NCBI RefSeq assembly: GCF_037126465.1
Contig: NC_088206.1
Span: 66,715,687 to 66,779,686 of the forward strand
Length of the DNA stretch: 64,000 nt
From: Ornithodoros turicata
Lineage: Eukaryota > Arthropoda > Arachnida > Ixodida > Argasidae
Reading direction: 5' to 3'
Part shown: positions 1-11,424 of the stretch, one piece after another
How positions within the stretch are numbered: the stretch's first letter is position 1
Layout of the letters: every line of letters starts with the position of its first letter
The notes under the pieces: generated by a model
The model's database searches: none
Told to the model about the DNA's origin: nothing
What the model saw: the letters and a program-made list of their open reading frames with translations, nothing else
Program-made: the position numbers and the translations under genes

Positions 1-2424
1 TTCTTTCTTCCTTGTTTCATCGTTCAACGTGTTACAACAGAAATAGATACACATATAATTCGTCAAACCACGAGATGAGCTCAACACACATAGATAGATG
101 TGCATTAGAATCTGCTTACCAAAAAGCTGTTTCGAAAAGAAAGAAAAAGTTATCAAGCAGGTAGTATTGGCATCGTGAAGGAGAACAAACAAACTAAGGA
201 ACAGAACCAAAGGGAATGTTGAGAGTTATAGGGCAAGCTGGGTGATTTTATGTACTGGGAAACAGCGCGTTGAAACGAGGCACTGTCGACGATGCTGACG
301 GGTGGCATCTGGGAGGAAGTTATGAACTCCAGCTCACCTTATGGAACCAGGAGGAAAACTCACAATAATAAATCTTTGTAATAATGACACGAACGAACGA
401 ACCGAAACCGGAACAGGAACCGGAACCGGAACCGAACCGAAACGAATGAGCGAACGAACGAACGAAACGAACGAACGAACGAAATAAGAATTGGACATGG
501 TTCGAAACGCATTTGAATGCTATGGCTTTCCAGGACTATCCTTCGGCGCCCGCACTCGTTTCGATTCCGTTGTAACTCCTTTCCTGGTTCTCGTTTCTCT
601 CTCCTTCCATCTTCCCTGTTTGCAACCGCTACAGACGGACCTACACGGCTATCGACGATGGTGAGCCCTATAAACCTATCGTTTTTAAAGGGAAATAGAA
701 GCTGAACCTCAGGACGAGAGCCGCCGATATTTCGAACAAAGCCTGCTCGTACATACAGAAGAAAGAGCGAAAATACGAAAACAACACTGGACGAGCTCAG
801 TTACTCTTTGTTGACTTCGTGTTTCTTTTTTTTTTTTCTTTCTTCTCTCCATTCACTATGTACGGCAACCAACCATCCCCTATTAAATTTGTACTCCGAG
901 AGACTGCCTGTTTCAAAGCAAAAAGTTACGCTTCATGAGATAACGCAACGAAAAATAAGGTCCCTGTAGCATCAACAACACGTTTTATCCCATCTATGTG
1001 TAGGAATTAATGAAAACGTGCGCTGCCCTCCGCCCCTTCTCTGGTGTCTAGTGACACCTAGTGGCAGCTAAGAAACAACAAAGCAAAAATGAAGGTACGG
1101 GAGTGGCGTTAGCTTTATTTCCTTCCCACTCGCGGGAGACCCGTGTTTTCCGTACGATGCGCTATAAAGCTCACTATAAAAGCAGTGACACGTGGATACG
1201 ACACAATTTAATGCTCTTTTCTGAGCTGCGAAAGGGGTGTTTTCGCGACATGAAAGCGCGCGTGGAGCAAAAGGGCGAGACAAATAAAAGGTTTGCCGTG
1301 AATAAGGACGTCTGTCGCTTCAATGGGGAGGCTGTTAGATGTCGGTGCAAACGCGGGAGAGCACGTCGCGAAAAAGGAGTTGTAGAACACGGGAAGCAGG
1401 GGATACGTGGCTTTCGGGGTTGTCGTGCTTTTGGAAAGGCGCAAGTCTGCGCAATTTGCGCAGGTCTTTGTGCACAGATCTCATCGTTACATGCTCGTTG
1501 GCGAAAAAGAAGGAAGGGAAAAGATGCACACGTGCGAATTTATGTGCGTTGTATTTTCTAAAGGAACGAAGAGAAGAAAGAAAGTTAAAAAAAAAGGAAT
1601 GTTCCACTTTTGTGTGTGATGCTCTTTTATAATCTTGAGCGTTGTCGCTTTTGGTAACCCTCTCAACAACAACAACAACTTAGACAGCACACTGGCTCCA
1701 CGGCAAACCTCGCTGCATCATTCCACGTAGCAGTCAATTCACGGGCGTCCATAGCAACCAGTCACGGCGCAGCAAGTCACTCTTCTGGTTCCGCTACAGC
1801 ATCCTAGTTCCTTTTTAGCAATGGCCGCTCTTACGAAGAGAGCTGCAGAAGGACATCTCCATGTACAACAACATCTTTCGCTCGTGAGAGTCCATTTTAC
1901 CAAATGCAAATCACTTACAGAAGAACGCACGCAAAAACCACCATTTCAGGACGGACTTCGTAAAGCACATACGCCAAACCCGCTGTGCATACAGCGGCGG
2001 ACAGGCGTGCGGTTTGACAGGCGTATTTTTTGCACGGTGCGTGGCCATGCGCAGTTTTTTACGCAGCCACTATTACACAGCGCACCTTTTTGCGCCGCGT
2101 TTTACGCAGCGCGATGTTCACAGAAACACGCACCATGCGGGCCGCCCTTAAATGGGACGGTCACATCCGTTCCAGTGGATTTCGAAACTGTACTGTAACT
2201 CTTAATTCCTCGCAGACCTTTCCACCACAGGTATCGAAAATCCCACGCGAATTACTGGTTCAGTTCCACCGTTATTCGACGGAATACGTGACAAGAGCGG
2301 ACGACGGATATTGAGGGCATGCAGGAATTCCCTCTCTGGCGAAGCGAAAGAACGTCATTCTGTAACCGGCCAATGATGGCACGAGTTCGAGAAAAGGAAT
2401 GCCGCGGCCGTGCGTGCGTCTCAT
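1..2424. other. Gene-free left end, probably intron or intergenic
   Basis: Apart from the simple repeat at 386-484, I recognise nothing here. The longest open frames (166 aa at 1061-1561 and 125 aa at 1821-2198, both +) have no recognisable domain and overlap open frames on the other strand, as expected by chance. If the dehydrogenase gene at 5.6-6.3 kb continues leftwards, this stretch would be intron of it, but no exon encoding the cofactor-binding half was seen. Confidence 0.4.
386..484. repeat. GAAC/GGAACC simple repeat
   Basis: Low-complexity tract built from CGAA/ACGA and CCGGAA units, drifting between GAAC-type and CCGGAAC-type words. No coding signal. It sits in the otherwise unrecognised left end of the window. 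Confidence 0.8.
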
Positions 2425-3095
2425 AAACTGCGTTTACATGGGCGCGAACGTCGACTGAAGTCCCCAGTCGACTGATCGGGAGCGTCGACCGTCCACGGTT
2501 TACATGACAACTAGATAAGGCGCCTTAGCGCTCCCGAAATTCAGTCGACCTTACTCGCCAGCAGCAGCGCCGCCACGTCGTTAGAATGTTATCTCGGAAG
2601 TAAATATATTTTATTTTCGCAGTATATTTATTTAAGGAGTGTCTTATAACGCATTTTACAAGCTCTTCGCGGAGTCTCCTCTGCCATTTTTCGTTCCACA
2701 GTCTGAAACGTAGCTTTGGTTCCGCTGCCGCTTCGAATCCAGCTGCAATGCGATGTCTAATTCTCGAATAACGGACAACATTAATTTAGTGCTTTCGTCG
2801 GTCCATACGCATCGCGGTGGGTTCGAAGGGGTAGCCGGAACATCGCTTGCTTCCGTCGCCATGCTTGCTTTCCTCGGAGAATCCGGAATTTCGCGGGCAA
2901 TATGGGAAGGGCCCGCTGATGACGTAACGGACGCCGATCGCCAGGTCGACTGAACCGCTTAACATGGCAAAGGGAAGTCGACCATTGTCGACTGAACTAC
3001 CCCCTCATAGCGACCTCCCTCCCCCGCGACGACCTTCCTTTTACATGAAGAAGGGAGGTCGACCTTTGGCGCCTTCATGTATACGCGCCTATAGA
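2425..3095. mobile_element. Non-autonomous Harbinger/PIF-like element with GTCGAC palindromes
   Basis: The two ends are imperfect inverted repeats. The left end reads GCGTTTACATGGGCGCGAAC then GTCGAC; the right end, read on the other strand, gives GCGTATACATGAAGGCGCC then GTCGAC. The flanks TAA (left) and TTA (right) could be the 3-bp target duplication typical of Harbinger. GTCGAC occurs eight times inside, at 2450, 2467, 2484, 2544, 2945, 2978, 2988 and 3058. An open frame on the - strand at 2656-2862 contains WTDESTKLMLSVIRELD, which resembles the Myb/SANT-like DNA-binding domain encoded by PIF/Harbinger elements. Class assignment is an inference; boundaries are good to about 10 bases. Confidence 0.45.
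2656..2862 (-). pseudogene. Fragment of Myb/SANT-like DNA-binding protein (transposon-derived)
   Basis: A 68-residue open frame whose middle (WTDESTKLMLSVIREL, about residues 20-35) has the tryptophan and amphipathic helix spacing of trihelix/MADF-type Myb domains. It ends shortly afterwards without the remaining helices, so it is a remnant. It lies inside the inverted-repeat element at 2425-3095, which fits a Harbinger/PIF second protein. It could also be a chance match, because the segment is short. Confidence 0.35.
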
Positions 3096-3099
3096 GTTA

Positions 3100-3728
3100 C
3101 TTGGGGTCTGGACGGTGCCTTTCCTCCTCCGCGCGCTGCCCTCTCCCTCCTTCGCTTACGGAGTGACGTAACCCCGCTGGAAGGCTTCTGCTTCAGCGCT
3201 GATCTTTAAAATTCGTTTAGTTAATACCTAAGCACCTTTGGAACCAAAAAAATAGTAAAGAAAAAAAAAAAGGCCGATGCCGAGCACAGTGGTATCGGTT
3301 TCATGGATGGGTTTCCGGATGTGACCGTCCCTTTAACATTTCTAATTTGCTTGCAAAATTACGGTAAAACAGTTCGCGGCGACGTCTGGTGGGAAATAAT
3401 CCCCAATTCGTCGCACAACAATGATCGATGCTCCCAGCTGGCTAATGATGGCTACGTAGCCGACACGTAGCCGGCTTCTCTTGCTTTAGACACAGTGTTA
3501 TGCGCATGCAATGTAATCATGTCGCCGTACCTGACGAGCAATGCACAATTGGTGGCAACTTCGACTCGGTGTTGGCCGTAATTTTCAACTTCAATTTTCT
3601 AAAACTATATGTCTCCAGCAGTGGCGAAAACTGCGACGTAAGGGCATACTGAGGAGCTATCAAGCTATGGAGAAGATATACAAATCCTGAAATTACGGTA
3701 CCTTTAATGATGTTTCTTCTTCTTTACT
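3100..3728. other. Spacer without recognised feature
   Basis: I see only short A-rich runs (around 3246-3273) and no coding signal. The 81-aa open frame at 2964-3209 overlaps the end of the element at 2425-3095 and looks fortuitous. Confidence 0.4.
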
Positions 3729-3982
3729 CATTTCTTGCGTCACCAGCGGCTGCTGTAGACTGGGAGGTGGTGGGTTCGAATCCTACCACCGGCTGTGCTG
3801 TCTGAAGTTTTCCCTGGGTTTTCCGGGGACTTTCAAGACGAATGTCGGCAAAGTTCCCCTGCAGGCGGCCCCGGACGCATACTAATCCCCTTGCCCCCCC
3901 CCCCGCATCTTCCTGAGGTCCTCTCTCCATCTCTACACCGCTCATAGCCACAGTTGCGTCGCGGTGCTAACACGGAAAATAA
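3729..3982 (+). mobile_element. Ruka-like tRNA-derived SINE, copy 1
   Basis: The box B core GGGTTCGAATCC is at about 3772-3783. It is followed by the body shared with the copies at 8963-9233 and 14396-14681: 'ggctgtgctgtctga', 'ttttccctgggttttccg', 'agacgaatgtcgg', 'gacgcatactaa', 'gtcctctctccatct', 'agccacagttgcgtcgcgg', 'gctaacacgga'. It has a C-run and an A-rich 3' end. The family resemblance to tick Ruka is from memory; the internal copies are seen directly. Confidence 0.8.
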
Positions 3983-4555
3983 AATTCTCGCCTCACTACA
4001 TAACAGGTTTCCCTCGTTGAACAAAAAAAAACAAAAAAAAAACACAGACGAGTAACATAGGCGTCCATGATTTCCTTTCCTATAATCTCTAAGGGCACTA
4101 TCGAAAAATCGATCTTTAATCTCACAGGGGAATCCGTGTAACGGCTGGTGTCCGAACAATATTTTACTTTTCCGTGGTAGCGCTTTCGAAAATGCCCATG
4201 CAGCTGTTTCGCTTTCGTCTTTGTACTTTCGAAGAATGATACTTCTTGTTGTGCCAATCGCGTTCCACGCGACCCCACATACAGAGCATCGATGCCATTT
4301 GAGACTCACTGTTTTTCAAACCAGCCACGTGGGAAACAAGAGTTCGCGGGAGAACGCAATGAGTCGTGCGGCGACAGCGTGGGCACGTTTTCGTATTGAT
4401 CGAAATGTCGAAGCAAGCTGTGACATGCTTGTAGAAAGACAGAGACGTTCCGGGAGACAAGGTACCAAAGTGACGCAAACACCCGAGGCGAAGGATGAAT
4501 AAGATATAGCAGGTGCATTTTCGAAGTGTTGTGAATGTACTGCAAAAGGTTGTTC

Positions 4556-4690
4556 TTGTGGGGTAGAGTATCGCCCCTAGCGATGAAACTTCCCAGTCAT
4601 CATCTTGTAATAAAGTTGTTGTTGTTGTGGCGATGAAACTCGCCACTCGTCATCATTCAAATAAAGTTGACGTTGCTGTTGTTGTTGGCA
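4556..4690 (+). repeat. Short interspersed repeat with (GTT)n tail, copy 1
   Basis: The unit contains 'gcgatgaaact', 'cagtcatcatc' and 'aataaagttgttgttgttg', repeated twice in tandem with two GTT-rich tails. Reverse-strand relatives occur at 43152-43360, 55092-55305 and 61013-61080. This looks like the 3' end of a non-LTR retroelement or SINE ending in GTT repeats; the parental family is unknown to me. Confidence 0.6.
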
Positions 4691-4907
4691 TTGGTGCTAT
4701 AGGTCCCTGAGCAAATATCATGCAGTACTTTTTATTCACGGACTTTCCAAGGGACACCTGCCTTCTCTACACGCTTTAGCATAACTCAGTTCATCTTGTG
4801 ACTTTTATGCCTGATGCAACTTTATGCAGACATTACTTGGTCGTGCCAAGGTGTCCTTGGATGACTATTCACACATCACCTCGTCATTCTACATCACATA
4901 CCGACCA

Positions 4908-5441
4908 CACTCTAAGTAAAAAATGAGTAAAACAGGGAGTAATTGCAACGTCTACTCCCCTAGTCTGCCAATTACTCCCCATTTTAGTCCCCTAACCCGA
5001 CATTTAGTCCCGACATTTACTCCCCAGGACTGCAAATTGTCACTAAACTTCGCGACTGGTCTCCTGAATGCAACAGTCTAGGTAAATATGTGCCCTTGGT
5101 CAATTTGAACGACATAAGGCTGTATAACTCAGACAATGTAGCAGTTTTCCAGCCACACAGAGTAAGAAATAGTTAGCGCATCTTTCTTCGCAAATTGTGC
5201 CCTAGTATGGCGCAAGATTTTATATCACTCGATATATCACGGTTGACGATTTGCTTCAAAGTATTTTCATGCATGCACACCAATTATGTACCTGGGACTC
5301 TTACAACAGCGCGTGAAATGCAGTCTCCACCCTGTGACATTCATTTACTCCCGTGCATTTACTCCCGAAAGGGACTATTTTTTGTGGCAATGCATTTAGT
5401 CCCCAAAAGGAGTAAAAGTACTCCTTTTTTTTCTTAGAGTG
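4908..5441. mobile_element. MITE with CACTCTAAG termini, copy 1
   Basis: The termini are inverted: CACTCTAAGTAAAAAATGAG at the left and, read on the other strand, CACTCTAAGAAAAAAAAGGA at the right. A second, slightly shorter copy (13356-13862) is closely similar over its length, which defines both ends. It carries many ACTCCCC/ACTCCCG words. The identical 30-residue start of the open frames in both copies (5195 and 13645, both +) reflects shared repeat sequence, not a gene. No transposase is encoded. Confidence 0.75.
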
Positions 5442-5589
5442 CAGGAGTACATTATTTTATGTCCAAACTTCCTTATTTCCTACGACATCGTCTGCGGCTA
5501 TAGTTCCTCTAGTCCTTTCCTGGTAGTGTCACAACCTGCTCACTCAGCCTCTGATGCTTAACATTCTTATCATTCATCTTTTGCCGCAG

Positions 5590-6306
5590 AGCTTCTTCAG
5601 CAGAGCTCTCCGAGTCGAGTGATCAACGTGACATCGTCTCTGTACCACCTGGGAAGGTTGGACTTGCAGGACCTGAACTCTGAGAGGTCGTACGGCGGAG
5701 TAGAGGTCACCTACGCGACAAGCAAGCAGTCACTCAACCTTTTCACTGTGGAATTGGCTAGGAGACTTCGTGGCACGGGTAAGGCGGTGAAACATGTGTT
5801 CTCTGCCCAACGACCTCGGCGTCACGCATTGCAAGAACGGCTTCCATTTTGGAATGCGAACGAACTTCTCTTAACTGGTTGCTTGCAGGAGTGACTTCAA
5901 ATGCTGTGCATCCCGGGATCGTCGCCACAGAGTTCAACAGCAAGGAACACGACTTCCGGCATTTCTTGTGGAACGCCTTTCTGCACATCTTTGGGAAGGT
6001 ATACAATGGGCGCAACTTCCAGATGTCTATAGGGTGTACTGACATTCCAATCGCTTGCAGACGCCGCAAGAGGGCGCACGAACTTCAACCTACCTTGCAA
6101 CATCGCCGGAAGTTCAGGACGTCACTGGGAAGTACTTCGTGGGGTGTCAGGAGGTTACGCTTTCGCAGAAGTCGCGCGATCCCGACGTAGCCGTCAGGTT
6201 GTGGAACAAGACCGAAGCCCTGGTGCAGAGAACTCTCAGCAGCCTGGAAGTGGAAGAAACTCGCGTGCTCGAGGTAGTGGCCAGCGTAAGGAACATGGGA
6301 GTGTGA
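5590..6306 (+). CDS. Short-chain dehydrogenase/reductase, retinol dehydrogenase-like (3' part, three exons)
   Basis: The exons are 5590-5778, 5889-5998 and 6061-6306 (stop TGA 6304-6306). Introns are GT-AG and phases join cleanly; introns are only 110 and 62 bases. The 180 residues present correspond to the C-terminal half of an SDR of about 320 aa. The segment INVTSS is followed by the catalytic motif YATSKQS (the Y-x-x-x-K pair), then the post-catalytic NAVHPG turn seen in retinol dehydrogenase/RDH11-14-like enzymes, then TYLATSPEVQDVTGKYF near the end. These enzymes interconvert retinoid or lipid alcohols and aldehydes with NAD(P)H. The first half, with the TGxxxGxG cofactor loop, is missing. 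The exon starts mid-codon after an acceptor, so upstream exons are expected, probably left of the window. No frameshift is visible, so I favour a real gene over a pseudogene, but transcription is unproven. Confidence 0.8.
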
Positions 6307-6502
6307 AAGTGTACCCAGTACAGGGTGCATGGAGTCTGAAGCGCATAAGGTTGCGGTAGAAGAAGCAACCTCTGTTTCCTGACAGTGAAAGACTACTGCG
6401 GAAGAAAGGCACGAGCCTTCTGCTATTGCCTTTGCAAGATGATAATGCTGGAAACGATTATCAATGAAAAAATGGCTAGGGAAGCGAGCTGGTGAAGATG
6501 AT

Positions 6503-6625
6503 GCATAATGTAAAACCCCGAGACTAGGGATCACGAAGTCTCAAACATTGTTTGAGAAGTGTTTGAGACTTCGTGTTGTGTCTGTCCCTTCGTGTTCCCT
6601 ATAGTCTTGGGGTTTTACATTATGC
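6503..6625. mobile_element. Small foldback MITE
   Basis: The arms of about 38 bases are inverted copies: GCATAATGTAAAACCCC at 6503 and its complement ending at 6625, continuing with GACTAGGG/GACTATAGGG and CACGAAG. The centre is another short palindrome around TCAAACATTGTTTGAG. It lies about 200 bases after the dehydrogenase stop codon and may be within its 3' UTR. Confidence 0.65.
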
Positions 6626-7499
6626 ACGACTATCAAGACAGAGCGAATGGGCAGCAGACGAAACGGAGTTTCGTGTACGGACTTATATAGGCATTTTGAG
6701 ACGGTTCAGTTCACGATAGACGTGGAAGTATTTGTGTATCCGTAAGGTCGTCTCGTTCTGTCAGTGCTACGAGGAGTGCCATAAAGGATAAGTAGGAAAT
6801 ACGTGAAGCTGCATGCGTATTTCCTGGTATTTTGTACGTGCGCATATGACGCATCGCACTCATCGACTCGTGACTCATCGTTGTGCAGGGAATAGAACGA
6901 AAGAGGGGAAAAAATGCTCACTTTTCATAGCATTATATTGGAAGCAATCTCGTGATTTGACGCAAGGAGTCACAGCTCGAAATATCAAGAAAAGTACCTC
7001 CGATATTATGAGCGTGTTTCTGATGGTACGCAAAGCGCACATTGCCGCTTCGTTCGCTCACAAATTACTCCTGGGTGCACCGCATGAACACCGTTCCCTT
7101 TATATTAGTGTCTAGGTAAGGATATCTGAGGGAGAAGAGGAAAGTGTAGTGTGGTAGATCAAGATCTTCTTGCGAAATGAAGCACCGCACTGATAAGGCA
7201 CCATCCAGCCACCATCACAAGTTCTTGAACTTTTCGGTACATTGCGCTGTTGTGAATCCCCGGATGTGTGCCACAGAAAGAATTCCAAAATTATAAGGAG
7301 GTGACCCGTTTAATCTTCAATTATATTTTGGTATATGTTCCCATGGTTTCACGAGCGTAAATAAATCTCCAGTAATAATAGCGTATAATTTTGAATGATT
7401 GGGACAATCGCAACAGCACACATGGTTTCCCATGCAGCACGCCAATACTGGTCCCAGATTAGGCCAGTATTGACAATTCGCTATATACGGGTACATATA

Positions 7500-8861
7500 C
7501 AGGGTGGTCCACCAACCATGATAGAAATAGACGAGTTCAGAAAATCCCAGTGCTCTTTGCGCACGCATTGCATCCTGGGCGCTTGCTGAGCGGGGGAACG
7601 AAGAATAATCCTTCACATTTCGCTTTCGCTGACCTTGACACGTCGTGGACAACTCCCCGGTAGGGGAGAGATCGGAAAAGTATGGAGGTCACCCGTTTCT
7701 TTCGTATTAGTAAACTCCCACAATTCCAAGCAGCGCTAAGCACTCTGGGAAAACGTAGGCCCTGGAGAGACATGCGGTCAAAGGATTTCTTTTCTCTTTT
7801 TTTTTTTACCAATAACTTTTGCCACATACTGGTAACATTTTTATTGCATTTCAACTGACGGAAAGTTAATTTCTTGAATTGAACTCCGAAATTTCCCAAG
7901 GCAACCTAACGTTTTCTTTGCGGAAATGGTTTCCCCGGGCCCGTGGTCATTTTACTCAGTATAGCACATAATCCCACTCGTAATGCAATAGCAATTGCCG
8001 AAATAAATTCCTCGCAAATCCGTGGAAATGAGCCCTTGGCTCCGCCTCTTTTTTTGGCGGCTCTAAGTTTGAGCGCAAAGCTGCGAAGAACGGAGGTCAC
8101 ACTTACACACCACACGAGGGGGAAAGGGTTGCAAGCCTAACCCACAGAGGAGTTCCTCTGCTAGGTATCAGCTTTGGCCACGTCAGTTTCAGAGTCGCCC
8201 TCTTTTTCTTTTCTTTTTTGGCTCAGTGTTTTTGTTTGCTTTCTTTTGATGAGATAGCTCTGATTCCCGCACTCACCGCGCATGTTTGTTCCGTGGGTAG
8301 GCTTGTAACCCTTTCCCCCCTCGTGTGGCATGTCAATGTAACCTCCTTTCTAAGGAGCAGATGCTTCTCATGCGTCGAAGACGAGCTTTAACTTGCAGAA
8401 ACTAGAGTAACGGAAACAAAACAAAAACAAATTTATCTGGTGACTCTATCGGAACTGCCCTTATCTTGGGTTGCATGTTCTGTTTTCTTTTAATCTGTTT
8501 CTAGGACGCAAGGGACGGCAGTGTGCTCTTTCACCCTCTCACATTGTGGGTGATGGAAAGTTGCGTCTCCGAAGATGCACAATGAACCAAAATAAATAAA
8601 TAAAAAAGGTTTTCCTTCACGAATTCTTTTGCGGGCGATCTATCGAACGGATGTTTGATCTGAAAACGGCTACGATATCAGGTGACCGAAAGGAACGGAT
8701 GTTCTCATTAGGACAACTTCGTAGATTTTATAATTAAAAAGTTAATTACTGAAGGTTAATTAAGACATTGCGTTTGGGCTTTGCTAATGCCCTCCTAGGG
8801 AGCGCCCTTCAGTATATGCTATATTGAAATTGATTACATCTTGGAAAAAGTGGACACCCTG
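7500..8861. mobile_element. Foldback element, CAGGGTG termini (family D, copy 1)
   Basis: The left end CAGGGTGGTCCACC follows TA; the right end, read on the other strand, is CAGGGTGTCCACTTTTTCC and is also bordered by TA. Inverted sub-repeats lie inside, for example 8093-8140 against 8297-8356 (both contain CACACGAGGGG..AAAGGGTT). A diverged second copy is at 11425-12560; both share 'ctgaaaacggctacgatatca' and 'acaacttcgtag' in opposite orientation. TA duplication and the terminus suggest a Tc1/mariner-type non-autonomous element. Open frames inside are chance. Confidence 0.65.
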
Positions 8862-8962
8862 TATACTGACGCGGTTACTCATTTGGTTTCACCGTGTCAC
8901 ACGGAACGAATGACATTCAGGGCGAATGTCATTGGTTGGGAATGACATTCAATTTGCCGTGT

Positions 8963-9233
8963 AGTGCTTAGGGTGGCCGCTTTCCTCGCAAAGACTGGGA
9001 GGTGGCACGGGTTCGAATCCTGTCACCGGCTGTGCTGTCTGAGGTTTTCCCTGGGTTTTCCGAGGACTTTCCAGACGAATGTCGTCACAGTTCCCCTTGA
9101 AGTCGGCCCAGGACGCATACTAACCACTCTGTCCCCCACTCCTTCCTGCTGTCCTCTCTCCATCTGTCCACGTCTGCACGCCGCGCATAGTCACAGTTGC
9201 TTCGCAGCGCTAACACGGAATTTAAAAAAAAAA
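8963..9233 (+). mobile_element. Ruka-like tRNA-derived SINE, copy 2, with target duplication
   Basis: Complete-looking copy. The tRNA-like head has box B GGGTTCGAATCC at 9009-9020, the shared body follows, and the A-rich tail ends at about 9233. The 9-base target duplication TTGCCGTGT is at 8954-8962 and 9234-9242. It encodes nothing; such elements are moved by LINE reverse transcriptase. The tRNA head supplies an internal Pol III promoter. Confidence 0.85.
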
Positions 9234-9242
9234 TTGCCGTGT

Positions 9243-11424
9243 GTGAAGGGTAACTTGTCCCGTTCACTATCACGTTCACACACACTTTCACGGGCACTGG
9301 CCGCTACGGTATGTGCGTTTGTGTGAATGGGAACGAGCTCTAAATCGCATACACTCCAGTAAGCAACAATAAGGAAAGTGGCTGTAGCTAAGATGAGAAT
9401 GTAGAAAAAAAAATATCACAGTACATTATTCCCAAAATTTATTTCTGTTATTTTATTTCATTCATTTTTCTTTCGTGCTCCGACGACGCCCGGACAGTAG
9501 TCCTCGTACTTTACGAACCTGGTCTTCTTCCCCTGCGTTCGATTCCTAAACACTTGCGAGCAGCATGCTGAGGTGTGACTCGCATGACTGTGGCGCCACA
9601 GTTCGAAGTGAACTAAAAGAAAAGAAGGGGGAAAAGTGAAAAATTTCGGTTCGCGGTTTTCGTCCCACGTTAACTATCATCTGGAAAAGGTTTTGACGTC
9701 CTCGCCATTTTTCGATATGGTATATTCACGCGTTTGCGTTCCGATGTTCATACGAGTATCTACTTACATCCGGGACGGCTGCCTGAGCAGTCTAGAACTC
9801 TGGTAACGTAACAGATGGATGGGTCAGAGTATTCCACGCTTGTATTGGCCGCTAAAGGAAATAGCAATTTGTAATACAAAGGCGAGTAAGATATGCGACA
9901 TAATCAAAATCTCACTATGGGATACACAACGCAAAACTGTTCCCGTATAGCGACTTTTTCTTGCCTGTACTATTTCTCCTCGCAGAATTGAAGATGCAGT
10001 TAAGTTGACGCCAACACAGAAGGAACGGTATTCATCTGTTGCGTCGTACAAGAGCTTTGCGCGAACGAAACCGCAATTTACCCTTTCCCCCTCCTTCTTC
10101 ACCTCTGGGAGGACGGCCATGCGGAGCGGCATCTCATTGGTTGCCTCAAACGATTTCCCATCATCGCGGGAGATCGTTTGAGAAGACAAATCACAGGGCC
10201 GCTCCTCATTGTCGCTCTTTCCTTTTGTATTTCTGTCAAGGTAACGGCATCTTTTATTCCACGAGAAGAAATTTTTGCACTTTAGTGCCGCTTTAAAGAG
10301 CAGCAGAATACAGAAAATGGGTGCAGAAATAAAAATAAACATACCATGTAGAAACTAAAACGACAATTAAAGTCATGATATTAAGACTTTAAAAAAACTT
10401 ACCTTCTTTATTAAGGAGAATGTATGCTCCTCTAGCTTGTGCCTGTTTCACGGTTTCCTCGCTGCAAATTATTGGGGTGTTTTAGAGCCACAGGGGTGAC
10501 ATAAACCCGTCATTTTTGTAACTGCCCTCAAGCGGGTGCTTTTTCTCAAAACCGCCATTTTGTCCTGGTCACACGTCATGGGCAACGTCATTTTGGGGTC
10601 GTGTGACTTTGTTTACATGTCGTTCTAGCGCTTCCCGAGATATTCCCGTCTGCATAAAGCTAAAAGATGAACGTATTTCGCCAACGCCTCTTCCTCGACA
10701 TGGTAGCCCATTTTTCCTTAGCCTTAAGTATAGATCGCATCGGCTCAATGTGTCATAGTGCCGGGTTGTCATCGCATCTTTGGAAATGGTCGGCACTACA
10801 AGGCCTCATGTACAAAATTTCGCGTTTAATGCGAGATTATCGGATAAAAATAATTACCGAGGTCGAAAGACGTCCAAAGCAGTGTACAGAAACAGTAAAA
10901 GCTTTGTTTACAAACGCCGCCGATCACGGGCGCGGCCATCTTTTAGGTCACGTGTGCGTTGACGTTTGCTATGACGTCTGACCACAAGGACCTGTCCAGA
11001 ATGCATTGCGTTCGGTCAGCACGCTTTCGTCTATGGAGGTAATACTTTGGAGGCCACAAGGGCATGCCTGTTCGCAACAACGACTGGTTTAGAGTCCAAT
11101 GTCTTCGCCCACCGCCGTCGGCGTTTGCGACGCCACGCTTCCTCGTCCTACCGGGATCATAGTCGGACGCGATTCGGCGCAGCCCAACAGAAACACTATC
11201 GGTAATTTTTCACATTTCTGTGGAAGCAGTCATATCTGGAAATTGCACCCGCGTACTGGAATCCGAGTAAAGACAATCCGTGTTTCCAATCGTTGGCACT
11301 GTTGTGTTGGCACCACCAAACGTGGACACTGAACTGAAGAAGAAAGTCGCACCTTTCCCTAGTTGTTCTTTCCCTTTTGCTTGTCTGTATAATTCATTCG
11401 TCGTGTATACATAGGTATACATAG
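9243..11424. other. Gene-free repeat-like spacer
   Basis: No gene recognised. A short palindrome around 10140-10195 (CAAACGAT.. / ..ATCGTTTG) suggests decayed foldback DNA. The 172-aa open frame at 9824-10342 (-) has no domain and overlaps a different frame on the + strand. Confidence 0.4.

Noticed and set aside
1061..1632. Long overlapping frames on both strands near 1.1-1.6 kb
   Set aside because: Frames on both strands are equally open, none shows a domain, and lysine/arginine richness follows from local purine bias.
5195..5437. Similar 80- and 109-aa frames at 5195 and 13645 as a possible gene family
   Set aside because: Both lie inside copies of the same CACTCTAAG-terminus MITE; similarity extends over noncoding flanks.
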